A stretch of DNA of 56,815 bases from Lactifluus volemus. Lineage: Eukaryota; Basidiomycota; Agaricomycetes; Russulales; Russulaceae. Of this stretch, positions 1-11,130 are shown in pieces. A program made the position numbers and the translations under genes. How positions within the stretch are numbered: position 1 is the first letter of the stretch; each line of letters starts with the position of its first letter. The stretch lies in assembly GCA_022376515.1 (NCBI GenBank), contig WTXI01000235.1, positions 1 through 56,815 of the forward strand, read 5' to 3'. The notes beneath the pieces are model-generated. The model did not search any database. It saw only the letters and a list, made by a program, of their open reading frames with translations, and was not told the DNA's origin.

Positions 1-271
1 CATTAACATTTCGCATAGCATCGGGCTGGTAGTGACGCAACTGAAGAGATTTATTCTTTCCCACCGCGTAGAGCGAGGAACCATCTGGGCTCAAAGCCAG
101 ACCGCGACACGATCTCTTTGAGATACGCAAGTCAAAGGCGGGGGAATGGGCGCCTTGTTCATCATAAGTAAAAGCTTTGACCTTGCCATTGAGAAGACCA
201 GTGTATACGACATCGGAGGATGGGTGGAAAGCGAGGTCAAATATTTGAGAGTCGACAGGGATGACTGGCAT
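1..271 (-). CDS. JIP5: WD40-repeat protein JIP5 (WDR55 family), N-terminal part
   Basis: The reading frame opens at an ATG (complement of 269-271) and stays open to the window edge, giving about 90 residues. The start MPVIPVDSQIFDLAFHP, then VYTGLLNGKVKAF and a KRSCRGLALSPDGSSLYAVG segment, is the typical beginning of fungal JIP5/WDR55 WD40 proteins, nucleolar factors linked to ribosome biogenesis. The visible part corresponds to the first one to two beta-propeller blades. The gene faces away from IRE1, with about 130 bp between the two ATGs, so they probably share a bidirectional promoter. The rest lies outside the window. The family call rests on remembered motif similarity; the WD40 nature is fairly secure and the JIP5 orthology likely. 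Confidence 0.75.
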   Translation of the reverse strand, partial: MPVIPVDSQIFDLAFHPSSDVVYTGLLNGKVKAFTYDEQGAHSPAFDLRISKRSCRGLALSPDGSSLYAVGKNKSLQLRHYQPDAMRNVN

Positions 272-404
272 AGCAAGTGAGTGAGGCAGTACAGCGCTTG
301 AGCTGGTAAAGCCCTGGCGCGCTAATTGTACGAGTGATTGTACCTTTGCCGCCATCATTCATGAGGATGAGCTCTGCCTCAACCTGAACACTTTGCTAAT
401 CGTT

Positions 405-3400
405 ATGTCTATATCCTTTCCTTCCCTTCTTCACCTTTACCTTTTCTTCTTCTTTATTCTCTTCTTATTCGCAACAGCAGTCGCAGACTCACTCACTCTC
501 CGTCCTGATCTCGACGTTTACCAAAATACTCTCAACGGTCTCCACCTCCTTCCCCCGTCATTCCCCCTCGGTCACTCTACAAACGACGACGACCCCCTCG
601 AACTCCTCAATGTCGTCCTCGTAGCGTCCGTCGATGGCAAGTTTCATGCCCTCAACCGTTCGACCGGTGCCAAACTCTGGTCCATGCCCTCTTCGCCCCC
701 GCCTTCCTCAGCCCCCCACGGCTCGGCGGCTGCGCAGTCCATCCCGTCCATCCTCGAGCCTCTCGTTTCCACCAAGCACATCGATTTTAATACCGAGTTT
801 GATGACGATGATGACCCATTTGCGCACGAAACGTACATTGTCGAGCCGCAGTCTGGCGATATCTACGTCACCACCTCGAACTCTCCTACCGCGCCCCTTC
901 AACGCCTCCCACTCTCCATGTCCCAACTCGTCGATTTATCGCCCTTCTCCTTTGGAGGGGCAGATACCCGTCACTTCGTGGGTCGTAAAAAGACCTCCAT
1001 ACTACTCATCGAGCTCGAGACGGGCCGGGTAAAGGCTGCCCTCGATTCTGAGTGCCCTTGGGATGGCTGGGGCGAGTTTACCGAACAAGACGTCATGGAC
1101 ATTGATCTGGACGAGCTCGAGGGTATCAAGCCATCTCGGCAGTACCCAACTGGAGATATTCATCGGTCGTACTGGTAAGTAAGATCTTTTGGCTGCCTAC
1201 CTCTTCGATATTGGTAGTGACTACCGAGTAAACAAGACTATCATGTTTCCATACACACACTTCCGTCTTCCCACTCCTCGCGGTCACCTGTTCAGCATCT
1301 GTCTTTCTCGACCTATGGGCCAAATAACCAAGATCTCGAGTCGCAAGCTGCGTATCATCGTAGCGTAGATGGCCTCTACGTTGAAGCTCTTCCTACGGTG
1401 AGGTCATATCCTTCAAGGCCCCAGTGGACGTCAACCCCTCCGGACCCCTCACGGAAAACCGGCCTCTGTGGGGTCAGAGGTTTCCCAGTCCTATGTGAGT
1501 TTGCATCTTTCGCTTTTTGTGGACATTGAGAGCCTAACACTCACCCAACGCCAGCGTCGCTGTATTTGACGTGGTCAAATCTGCTCGACGTACCTCACCT
1601 TTTGTGCTTCTCCAACCACACCTCCGTCTTCGGGATATCTTCCCACGCCACCGTGATTACCCGAACGATGAGACCGCCTTTGTCGGTCTTGTCCCCGAGA
1701 CTGGCTCTCTCTTTGCCCTCAGCCCGAACCACTTCCCACTCGTCGCCTTTGGCGAACCTGAACCCACGCAGGGAGTCGAGAGAATCGAGGCTTCGTCCGA
1801 AGATGGTGTTCCTCTCTCTCATGAGCACGACAAGTTGCAATGCTATGGCGGTAGTACCGACAGACGGTGTTTGACCGGTGTAAGAACACTCGTTGCCGAT
1901 AGCCACTCGCGTCTCGCACGCCTCCTTGATGGTGTCCCAGGTCCAGCTGTGCCTCCTCTCCCTACCGCCACTGGGACACATGCTCGCCCCGGGAATACCA
2001 ACTCCCAATCGTATGCAGCCAGCGAGTCCGTCGTGACGTTGGGCAAGGGAAATACGCCGGTCGTGCCATGGGAATGGCTCGCCAATATCTCAGAGTCGAT
2101 GGCGCCCCGGCAATCCTCGTGGGTACCGTCTAGCTCTGCGTTGCTGTTGACACTGGCGTCGGCTGTGGCCTCGTTGCTGTGGTTCAAAAGGAAGGCACCA
2201 CGCGAAGCACCATACGCCGATAAGGTGGTCCACCCAAACACCTTGGCCGGGAACTCGGTTTCTGTATCCCCACTAGGGAATGCGATGCATATATCCCCGC
2301 AGAGGCTGCATGCTGTCGAATCTCGATCAGAAACGAAGGCGACTTTGGCTAAGAACACTCTTCCTATGTCTACGACGCATGAACCATCGACTGTAGCTCC
2401 TGAGACCGTGGCGGATACTCCTGTGCCTCCACCTGCGACAGATGACGGCGCCAAATCTTCTCCTGCCAAGGCCGAGTCCCCGAAGGGGCAGAGGATGGAG
2501 GTGAAGTTAAAAAGAAACATCGTAAGCGACGACGCAGACGGAAGGGCGAGACGAAGGATGCCACTGCGGAGGTTGGGGATGAGCCTGAGAATGAGGACGC
2601 CGACGGTGGCGAGGACGGGAACGTGGTCTTGCAAGGGTCGCCATCGCTGGTCCCTCCACCAACCCCAGCGCCACCAGCTTCATTGTCACTGGTCGTTTCG
2701 GATACCGTTCTTGGTACGTTTCCTTCGCTCTTGTCTTGTGAACTTCATACTCATCGAAAGCTAGGGCACGGTTCACATGGCACGATTGTCTACGAGGGCT
2801 CCTTGCAGGGCCGTGCGGTGGCCGTCAAACGCCTTCTTCGCGACTTTGTTACCCTCGCACATCGTGAAGTCAGCCTCCTCAAGGATGCCGACGACCACCC
2901 CAACGTGATTCGGTATTTCTATCAAGAGGCGCATGCAGACTTTCTCTACATCGCCCTCGAGTTGTGCCCGGCCTCGCTCGCGGACATCATCGAGCGCCCC
3001 GACCAGTTCCGCGATATCTATGTCTCTTTCAGCCCCAAACGTGCCGTGCGGCAAATCACGTCTGGGTTGCGACACCTGCACGCGCTCAAGATCGTGCACC
3101 GCGACATCAAACCGCAAAACATCCTCATCTCGGGCGCAAACAAGGGCGGCGAATCGAATGGGCATAGGATGCTGATATCCGACTTTGGGCTCTGTCGCAA
3201 ACTCGACTCGGACCAGACCAGCTTCTTGCCCACCGCCGGTAGTGGCGCGATGGGCGGCGTGGGTACGTTTGGGTGGAGGGCTCCAGAAATCCTGAGAGGC
3301 GAAGTCAAGCTCGACGAACCGACCGGCATCGCCGACGATAATTCGCAGAGCTCGCGTGGCAGCGTCGAAACCGCCAACGGGAACAGCAGCATCAGCAGCA

Positions 3401-4250
3401 ACCCGCAGACGACGACGGGCGTGAGCAAACCACCGGCACCCAAGACGCGGCTCACAAAGTCGGTCGACGTGTTCGCTCTCGGTTGTCTGTATTATTACTG
3501 TCTCACCAATGGCGGACATCCGTTTGGAGACCGCTTTGAGCGGGAGTTTAATATCTTGCGAGATCACAAGTCGTTGCAGGCATTGGAGATTTATGGGGAG
3601 GAAGGTTCGGAAGCGATGGATCTCATCAATTCTATGCTTGCTCCCGAGGCCGCGGACAGGTGGGATACTTTGTTTTCAAAGTTCCAGATATTTGGACCTT
3701 GTGTGTTCTCTGAACCTGGCGCTTTTTGTTTAACAGACCCGATACGACGACGTGTCTAATGCATCCCTATTTCTGGGACCCTGGTCGGCGACTGGGGTTT
3801 TTGCAGGATGCTTCAGACCGCTTCGAGATCATGTGTCGTGACCCGCGGGATGCGCATCTCGTCCTGCTCGAGAATGACGCTGTCAATGTGGTAGGCAACG
3901 ACTGGCCGTCGCGCCTCGACAGGATCTTTGTGGAGAACCTAGGCAAGTTCAGGAAATACGACGGTAAATCGGTGCAGGACCTCCTTCGCGCGCTTCGGAA
4001 CAAGGTGCGTGTTCCCCCAAAACGAAGTGTTGCAATGTTCTTTTTCTGATGACACGTGCGTGTTTAGAAACACCACTACCAGGACCTACCCGAGAACGTC
4101 AAGCGCCACGTCGGGTCCATGCCAGATGGATTCTTGTTGTATTTCACGCGCCGATACCCTCGCCTCTTCCTCCACGTGCACTCGGTCATCGCCAACTCTT
4201 CACTCCGCCGAGAATCCATGTTTCGCTCATACTTTGATCTCACCGATTGA
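405..4250 (+). CDS. IRE1: IRE1: ER-stress sensor kinase/endoribonuclease
   Basis: Type I ER-membrane sensor of unfolded proteins; its RNase starts splicing of the HAC1/XBP1-type mRNA. Proposed exons: 405-1174, about 1229-1494, 1555-2713, 2765-3659, 3737-4004, 4068-4250 (roughly 1,180 aa). The first ATG in frame is at 405 and gives a hydrophobic signal peptide. A luminal beta-propeller-like domain follows (VSIHTLPSS, FSTYGPNNQDLE, AVFDVV), then one membrane helix at 2131-2185 and a Lys/Arg-rich linker. The kinase shows GHGSHG, VAVKR, HRDIKPQN and DFG. The KEN/RNase end carries Y(x12)RNKKHHY, so the catalytic Tyr, Arg, Asn and His are all present. Oddities: the reading frame slips by one base near 1397 and near 2478-2481, both in G or C runs, and the exon 1/2 junction is uncertain. 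The family call is very secure; intactness is not. Confidence 0.93.
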
Positions 4251-4755
4251 CCACAAATCACTCACTCCCTACACAACTTATATTTATTGATGTTCTTGCA
4301 TACCAAACCAAAAAAAAATTGTGCTTCATCTGTACTACTATTTTAGGCCCCCCTTGGCCCACCACTGACTAGTTAGTTTAGTTTATGCTTTTATTCTTCG
4401 GGAGAGCTGCCGTGACAGATAATTGTGGGTGGGCGGTTCTTGAGCTAGTAGAAGTGGAGAAAAGGAGGGCTAAATAAATAATATATTTTCATCATCATGT
4501 CGAGGACAGTGTGACGATGAGAAGTGGTGAAAGTAGGCGCTCACCACGTCAGCCAACAAACATGCGGGTCAGTTCGGCCCGGAAAGAGTCGGAAAGTGGG
4601 CGAGGACGCTTCGCTACTGGAGCACATAGTACGGAAACTAGTATTGAAGTAAAAATTTTAAAAAAACGAATCCGAGACATAAAGATAGGAACGTGGCCTC
4701 GGTACCGTCGTGGCGTGAGGAAAATAAGGCATTGAAACATAAGCAGAAACGAATG
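4251..4755. other. IRE1 3' flank without a recognisable gene
   Basis: This AT-richer stretch follows the IRE1 stop codon and contains an A-run near 4310. I see no conserved reading frame. It probably holds the IRE1 3' untranslated region and the border of the repeat region that begins with the Ser-rich membrane-protein relic downstream. Confidence 0.5.
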
Positions 4756-5470
4756 GGATAATGACCACGCTCTGACCTTACGCCACACCTCGGCATCGTG
4801 AGACTTGACGAACGTAACCACTACCAACTTCTCCTACGTCATGCCGTCCACCGTGATAATCTGGAGAAAGCTCCCAGCCATGGCACAAAACCCACCCAAA
4901 TGGGTTTGCAGCGCATGAACACGACGGTCTAACCGCGTCTGCGTGAAGAACATAAAATATGATGAACACGGAGTCGCATCTCGTTCAGTCTCTCTGCCGC
5001 TGCCCTTCTCCAAGCCTTGAGGGAGCAGCTCTGGGCAGCATCCCGCCGCCGATGAGGGCCTGTGTTTTTCCGTTTGCTTCCCTGCGTCCCTCTGCGATGA
5101 ACCAGCCCCGACGATGCGAAAAAGCTTGCCGAGAAGAGTACCATCGGTATCAGCGGCCGATGTGCGACTGCGGCGCCAGATGAACATTTTCGATGATGAA
5201 CCACCACTTCCGCTTTCCGGAGGAAGTGGGCTCGTGCGAGCGTGAACACGGACCGGCGCGAGGCTCCACATCCGCGTTGTTACTGTTGCCGCCACCACCA
5301 GGCGGTACTGTGGTCGAGGCGAGTGTGGTGCCCTCCATGACTCAATCCGACTCTGGAAATTGGTCAGGTCCACCGGAAAGCAGTGCGGCTGAAGTGTGGA
5401 CGGCTGAATGGTAGTGCGCATCTACAGCACCAGCTGCCGCTATGGGAGCTTCCGTCTCTTCGCTTCTTTC
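4756..5470 (-). pseudogene. Relic of Ser/Pro-rich membrane protein (copy 1)
   Basis: Minus-strand similarity to the intact gene at 39335-41107, broken over several frames. Recognisable pieces are MEGTTLASTTVPPGGGG and HEPTSSGKRKW in the middle and VVVTFVKSHDAEVW at the C-terminal end. The first membrane-helix region is largely unrecognisable and no single frame spans the pieces. It lies between IRE1 and the intact F-box gene. The same C-terminal motif (T/I-F-V/I-K-S-x-D-A) recurs in relics near 8.45, 11.2 and 20.95 kb. I infer a decayed duplicate; function of the family is unknown. Confidence 0.7.
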
Positions 5471-5687
5471 TAGCGTTTCCGAACGCTTTCTACTCTCTAT
5501 CTCCGAGCGTTCCCGCGAACGACCCCTCTGCTCCTCTTTCTGGTATCTCCTCTGAACTCTCTTTGAACTCACTCGTACTCCTTGGAGTACATTCATCGGT
5601 GTCGCCTGAAAGGGATGATGTAGTGACGAAGCTATCTGTAAGTTCCAAAGGGCCTTGGTAGACGGGTAATTTTCCACCATAAGGCCT

Positions 5688-7211
5688 TTACCAGCGGTGG
5701 ACAACGATAGGGTGATCGGAACGGCGACGTGCAGTTATGAATGGCGCAAACGCATTCTGGTCCGTAACTGCTTGATCTTCCTCTTGATAAAGATGGGCCA
5801 GCTCAGGCAACACCTCCGTGACCGGGTCCTTACTGAAAGCCGACGCGATGGACGACCGAAACTTGCGAGATATACACAAGGTCCGGACAGCAGCGAATGG
5901 GTCAAAAAGTTCTAGCCATTGTGTGTTGTCCAAGTCAACTTGTAAACGCGATTCCGATGATTCCAACAGGTCTTGGATGTCAAGTCGTTCGATTCTGGAC
6001 AAGAGCAACGGAAAGTGGCTGCATATCTGTTCCATGGAGGAGAGTTGCCAATCTATCCCTTTGCATTTGATTTGGAATATGAAAGGAAAAAGAAAAGATT
6101 CATTTGGTGAACGAAGCACAAAGAAGATGAAGCCATCGGAAAACTCTATCACTGCTTGATTGTATGATAGGAATGTTGGTGCATGATCGATGAACGAAGG
6201 GAGTTGTCGGATGTCAAAGATGAGTTGATTGAAGAACACGATGTTGATATTGTCGAGTAGAGGAGCATCGATTCTGGCCACAAGGTCCTCCAAGTACTCG
6301 CTGACACCGTAAAAGACGAGTTGGGTGAGAGCAGCGAGGACGGCACGTGTAAGCGGAGGTAGATGTCTTGTCCTTCGATCAGGGCAAGAAGCCGGCGACT
6401 CAAACCCTATGGAAAGATAGGTGAGCCTGGTCAAGGCGGAGATGCAGGTAACCATCGCCTCAGGTGAAATGTAACCACTATGTGGTGTCTGCAAAAGGGA
6501 GAGACGGGAAAGGTCATTGCAAGACAAAAGAAATTTGGGTAATGTCGGGAAAGGAATGCGGTCCAAATGGAGTGTTTGTAGACGTGGGGCAGATCCACAT
6601 GAGAAAGTCTGGGCAAGTGCCGGAGCATCGGTGTGTAGACCAACTTGAAGACATGTCAGTGATGGAAATGGCTCCTGCATCACTGTGACCAAACGCTCCA
6701 GCGCCAGTGATTGCATTTCATGGATCCCAACCGTGCGTATGCGGTCAGGGCGCTCCAGTGCAGCAATTATGTTATCCACATAAATGGCACCGACTGACCA
6801 TATGTCAATAGGCAAGGGAGGCCAGATATCCAACGTCTCCTTCACCGGAGTCTTAGTCTTGCACAAAAGGCGCAGATCAAGACGGAGTGGGGACGCGAAC
6901 ACCTCATATCGCCATCTGCGGCAGACGTGCACTAGTCGATGCCACGCCATTGACCGAGCCATATCGTCATCCGAAAGTCGTAAGAATTCTTCGAAGATGT
7001 CTAGGAGGACATTATCTGGGAGTTCCGAGATTGTAATACGTGGTTGGCCCTGGCCCTCAGGGCCGGTCCGCCCTGCAGTTGGCCTTGGCCCCTGGAGGGC
7101 CAGCATTAGCTGGCCCTCCAGTGAGATACGATCTGCACATTCCAATAAGATATGACATATTCCAATGAACGATGAGCACAACCCATAGTACGTACCTTGT
7201 CCTTGAACCAT
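5688..7211 (-). CDS. F-box / leucine-rich protein (Agaricomycete family)
   Basis: Likely SCF ubiquitin-ligase adaptor; the substrate is unknown. The F-box core is ITISELPDNVLLDIFEEF, followed by WHRLVHVCRRWRYEV, the classic layout of the very large Agaricomycete F-box families. Leucine-rich stretches follow (PRLQTLHLDRIPFPTLP, LTRLTYLSIGFESP). The ATG at 7211 starts a 16-nt first exon (to 7196) and an intron at 7195-7133 begins GTACGT and ends TGTGCAG. The same GTACGT donor context survives in the relic at 12570-13690. The intron is 63 nt with no stop, so its retention would also translate, and an open frame reaches upstream to 7304. A perfect 13-bp-arm hairpin lies in the N-terminal coding part (7092-7121). 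This is the only intact F-box copy of the local array. Confidence 0.85.
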   Translation of the reverse strand: MVQGQGTYYGLCSSFIGICHILLECADRISLEGQLMLALQGPRPTAGRTGPEGQGQPRITISELPDNVLLDIFEEFLRLSDDDMARSMAWHRLVHVCRRWRYEVFASPLRLDLRLLCKTKTPVKETLDIWPPLPIDIWSVGAIYVDNIIAALERPDRIRTVGIHEMQSLALERLVTVMQEPFPSLTCLQVGLHTDAPALAQTFSCGSAPRLQTLHLDRIPFPTLPKFLLSCNDLSRLSLLQTPHSGYISPEAMVTCISALTRLTYLSIGFESPASCPDRRTRHLPPLTRAVLAALTQLVFYGVSEYLEDLVARIDAPLLDNINIVFFNQLIFDIRQLPSFIDHAPTFLSYNQAVIEFSDGFIFFVLRSPNESFLFPFIFQIKCKGIDWQLSSMEQICSHFPLLLSRIERLDIQDLLESSESRLQVDLDNTQWLELFDPFAAVRTLCISRKFRSSIASAFSKDPVTEVLPELAHLYQEEDQAVTDQNAFAPFITARRRSDHPIVVHRW

Positions 7212-7304
7212 GTTTAATTCCTTCCGGTTAAGTACCCGTCTTGTGAATTTTAGAAGGCGTATACTTTTGATTCGGAGAAGTTTTAGGTGGCGGATGATAG
7301 ACAT

Positions 7305-7779
7305 TATCGATGTGACGCGATGAGCACTGAGCTTTTGAGTGCGTCTGACTAGGGTTTCAAGGTTTCAAGAGTACAATGTTGGGGTAATTAATGCACGTAT
7401 TAGATCTCACAGAAGAATGTGACGGCAACAAAGAGGGAAGAACTAGGGCGGCTCAAGGGGTGGTTATATGGCTGATGAAGAGGCTGTGTTCCCAACCAAC
7501 ATGTATAAATTACTTTCCTTGAAAAGGTCTGTGGGGGTCGTAATTTGATAGTCTGTGGGGGTATTTGATACGGGCACCAGGAACACAGATCATGTGCATC
7601 TGGGAGTGAGAGTTATGGAATCTTTGATCTGTTCTGCCGACACGTTAACACTTAGCTAAGTGATTCCCACGCCCCACTCTGGCCAGCAAACGGTTTGAGG
7701 GAGCACAGAAATTGGAAACTGAATCGCATTCAGACGCGAGAGCTACGGGTGAGGATTCAAGAACCATAGCTGAACAACA
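7305..7779. other. Intergenic spacer upstream of the F-box gene
   Basis: This is the presumed 5' flank of the minus-strand F-box gene and the boundary to the next F-box relic. I see no conserved reading frame, RNA gene or repeat structure in it. Confidence 0.4.
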
Positions 7780-8430
7780 TCAATACAACGCTACTGTACA
7801 CCGAATATGAGGCGAACATGGTTGAGGTGCATGAGGAAAAGAAGCAAAACAAGGCAGGAACGCATGGGATAGTAATCCCAACTCGCGAGATATATGCAAG
7901 GTCTGGACAGCAGTGAATGGGTGGAAAAGATCTAGCCGTTGTGTGTTGTCCATGTCGACTTGTAAAGGCGATTCCAACAGGCCAATCTGTTCTTGGATGT
8001 CAAGCTGTTCGATTCTGGACAGGGGGGTTGAAAGGTGGCTGTATATTTGTGTCATGGAGGACACTTGCCAATCTATCCCCCGCATCTGATTTCCAATATA
8101 AGAGGGTCTCTGGAAAACATTATCTCTGTTTGGTTGTAAAATATGAATATTGATGCATGATCGATGATGTCGGGTGTCAGACGAGTAGATTGAAGAGTAT
8201 GATATTGACAACGTCGAGTAGAGGAGCATTTATTCTGGACACGAGGTCCTCCAAGTACTCGCTGACACCGTGGAAGCGGAAGTGGGTGAGAGCAGCGAGG
8301 ACAGCACGTATGAGCGGAGTTGGATGTCGGGACCTTCGATCAGGGCAAGAAGTCGGTGATTCAAACCGATGGAAAGGAACGTGAGGAACATCAGTGCGAC
8401 GACACATAGAGATACACTCAGCATCATAAG
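7780..8430 (-). pseudogene. F-box / leucine-rich relic (C-terminal half)
   Basis: Minus-strand segment closely similar to the C-terminal half of the F-box gene at 5688-7211. It has RFESPTSCPDRRSRHP, RAVLAALTHFRFHGVSEY and GIDWQVSSMTQIYSHL, each with a direct counterpart in the intact copy. A frame break lies near 8170-8230. The F-box itself and the first half are missing; at about 8,400-8,430 the sequence switches directly into the C-terminal end of a Ser-rich membrane-protein relic, so two decayed genes are fused. It is a truncated duplicate and unlikely to be functional. Confidence 0.8.
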
Positions 8431-8960
8431 ACTTAATGAATATCACCAACTTCTTCTGCGCCTTGCCATCCGCCATGACATCTGGAGAAGCTCCCAGCAG
8501 GACCACAACCACGCAGATGCAAACACGCGTGCAAAAAAGAATGGTGCCTTTCTCCAAGTCTTGACTAAGATGACAAGGCAATAACCCTTTGACGGTCTAT
8601 TAGAATCACTCAAGGTGACGAACCTTTGCGTGGCTCCGGAGGTGCGGCCTCCACAACATTAAAGCCGGGCGTACTTTTTCGTTGGCACGCGGCTGCGATG
8701 AGCGAACCTCACGGGCGAACAAACGTCTGCCCAGGAGAGGACCATAGGCATCAGCGGGAGACGTGCGAGTGGAGCGAGGATGCTGCTGCCAATGATTCCT
8801 GCCGGAAAGCAGGGGAGCGGATGAGTGAGCGGTGGTGAAAGGGAACGCTCATAACCCATAGCCCAGGACATCAACCGATCATTATTATGGATTATGCCTG
8901 TTAGGAGGGAGTTGGGTGTAGTACTGTAGAACATCGTTCGATCAACGACGTATGCAAGCA
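8430..8960 (-). pseudogene. Relic of Ser/Pro-rich membrane protein (copy 2)
   Basis: Minus-strand remnant related to the gene at 39335-41107. The C-terminal block reads LGASPDVMADGKAQ and VIFIKSYDAE. Further upstream the membrane segment survives as LARLPLMPMVLSWADV, matching LVARLPPALLILFWAG of the intact copy, and a shortened SQDLEKG block lies between. Several frames are needed to read through, so it is a relic. The preserved relative order of blocks shows that the whole gene was once present here. Confidence 0.7.
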
Positions 8961-9737
8961 AAGATCCCTAAACACATGAGGTTCATGACCTAATGCATGT
9001 CAGATGCATGTCGATACTAGCAGAATGTGAAGTCTGCCAGTTGTCAATATAGCTATAGAGGGCGCTCCGCCCGGGCGTAAATGGAAGGCAACATGGAATG
9101 TCAATGTATTACATAAACGTGTAATGCACCACGAGTCAACAAAAAACTCCGAAACCGAAGAGGAAGTCATCAGCAAAAACTCCGAAAACGAAACTCAGCT
9201 TGTGGGCGCCTGTTGAAACTGGCTGGTTGTCGCCGTACGCAAAACGACCACACACTAGCACGCATATAAGGACCAGGCACTCACGAACTGCATAACAGCG
9301 ACTCTGCGAAGCCATGGAGTTACGGTGGACGTGGCAGTCCTCACCTCTGGCGCTACAGCTCACCAGCGCTCACCCCGGATCTACCACGTTCTCATCTAAC
9401 TTACATTCGCTCTCCACGTGAACGATCAGCGGTCCTTGGGTTTATCCGATTTTCACAGGAAGCTATCGATACTAGCCAGGTCACCCCTTGCCTACCAAAG
9501 GTGTCCAACAATGGTAGCGGCGTTACGCTACCTATCTTATTGTAGGCATCATGATGCACGTGTAGGTGAAGGTCAGGGTGTAGTCTGCGTGCATCTGTTC
9601 TCTTTGATCGCCCTATGCTCAATCACCTAATTGACAGACAGCATTAGACCATTTCTGGAAGTTACTGGTCGTCCCGGGGACATAGCTACTTTATGTGGAA
9701 AGTAACGAGGGCGTAAAACATGAGGTGATATGAGAGA
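8940..9737. repeat. Duplicated upstream block of four-helix membrane gene A
   Basis: Non-coding sequence that recurs with divergence at about 13,740-14,590, 18,820-19,560 and (in part) 22,290-22,800. Shared landmarks are GGTTCATGAC, GGCGCTCCGC followed by a GTGAAT-like word, paired CTCCGAAA words, CATATAAGG, and ACTATCGATA or TAGCCAGGTCACCC. I interpret it as the long, co-duplicated 5' region of the four-helix membrane gene family. Confidence 0.7.
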
Positions 9738-9816
9738 GAGTACCGATTAAAAGAGCACCGTCTCTGTCACCTTCCCCGGGCAAACATCCCATCGCATTGG
9801 GATAGCATTGCGTACA
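9738..9816 (+). promoter_or_regulatory. Conserved proximal promoter of four-helix gene A
   Basis: The block CCGATTAAAAGAGCACCGTC, then CTCTGTCACCTTCCCC, leads to the ATG at 9817. A TTAAAA box lies at 9747-9752, 65-70 nt before the ATG. The same box occurs at the same distance in all four loci of the family, which suggests a core promoter or transcript-leader element. Confidence 0.55.
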
Positions 9817-10533
9817 ATGTCGTCTTCTCAACCCGAGATTTACTCCAACGACCCCTTGTCCACGTATGTGCATATGCTGCTCGGCTTCGGGAATGTCCCC
9901 CAATGGCACAACATCCTCTCCACCCTCTTCATCTGGATGATTACCACGGGTTTCATAACCATCCCTCCTGCGTTGATCAGTTACTCGACGGACAACAGCA
10001 GCCAACAAACAGCAGTAAGATCGAGCAAGGTCAAAGACACCTTCGTGCAATTCGTCTTGAATGAGCCACTGTATGTCCAGTTTCATTTTCACCGCTTTCA
10101 GTGTTGATGTTGACCAATCACCAGGTTCGCGATCGGCGTCTCAATATTCTTCGTCGGCTTGATCGGGATGCTTGTGCTCACCCGCTCCCGCTATCAATTC
10201 TCGAATACGACGTATGCCTTGAAGGACAACCATTTCTGGCTTCTCCACAAATACTACCTCCGTGTGGCCGAGGGTGGCGTGTATGGCCTGATCTCATTGC
10301 TCGTGAGCATCTTTGTCTCAGGTAACAATCAGATGGACCCGCAAACCATCGCCGTCCTTACTATCACGTGCTTTATCACTGCCTTGTTCGGCCTGTTGAC
10401 AGCCTGGTCGTATTTCAAGACGAGACAAGCGAGGAAGGCGCACGAAACACCACGGCCTCAGACCGAGAAGCCTCAAACTAACTTGAAGGAGCCTCCGAGT
10501 CAGGCCGAGAAACTACAGGCTGAGGAGGCCTGA
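9817..10533 (+). CDS. Four-helix membrane protein, array member A
   Basis: Predicted 220-aa polytopic membrane protein of unknown function. Exons are 9817-10070 and 10125-10533, with a phase-2 intron at 10071-10124 inside a Leu codon after NEP; all paralogues have the intron at this site. Helices lie at about residues 31-52 (IWMITTGFITIPPAL), 86-104 (FAIGVSIFFVGLIGML), 135-151 (GGVYGLISLLVSIFV) and 158-180. Both ends are predicted on one side; the tail is Glu/Gln/Pro/Lys-rich (TEKPQ, AEKLQ). The loop between helices 1 and 2 differs strongly between paralogues. The ATG at 9817 is chosen because MSSSQ is shared by all copies. I recognise no named family. Confidence 0.82.
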
Positions 10534-11130
10534 GCGTTGAGTGCTGAGGTCTGAGGCGCCCATTTCTCAGGCTCATCTTAACCATTTACGGAATCGCTAG
10601 TTCGAAGTATCTGGAAATTTCACAATAGTAAATCCCCCATTTTTTTCTATCGAGGTCTGTAGTCGTCGTTTGCTTTCATTACTTTTCGGTCAAATTTAGC
10701 CATGTACGGTACCCTCTGCCACTTTCTCCTGCTCCATGACATCTGAAGACTCCAGTGCCATCCATGTCAAATTTTACATGTGATACCTAGTAGTGCCTGC
10801 GAGCCGACAATGTATACCCACTGCGCACGCTGTAACACACATGTGAGTTCTCGAGAGTGCCAAGGAGAAGGGAAAGATTGGTGACGCTTCGCTACCTTTC
10901 ATAGTGCAACTTCAATTGGGAGCGTTTATATACAACTCACTGTGGTTACTAGTGCTCTAACAGTATAGTACTGACATTGAAGTAAAACTCGAAGCACCTG
11001 ACGCGACCGGACTCGGCGCGACTCCTATGGGTGACGATTCAAGTCCATGGCTGAACAAGGGAGAGCGTCAGTGCACACTACACCGAATCCCATGCATAAA
11101 GATAGGAACGCATTCTTCCAGGGATGGCGG
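10534..11130. repeat. Duplicated 3' block downstream of gene A
   Basis: The sequence starting CTGAGGTCTGAGG...CATTTCTCAGG recurs after members D (20,425) and E (23,615). Further words such as AAAGATTGGTGA and CTGTGGTTACTA recur near 20,720 and 23,940-24,040. It is the co-duplicated 3' flank between a four-helix gene and a convergent Ser-rich membrane-gene relic. No gene is visible. Confidence 0.6.

Noticed and set aside
2623..2764. Separate kinase gene beginning inside IRE1
   Set aside because: The kinase frame is continuous with IRE1 once the C-run at 2478-2481 is considered; the order luminal part, helix, kinase, RNase is that of IRE1.
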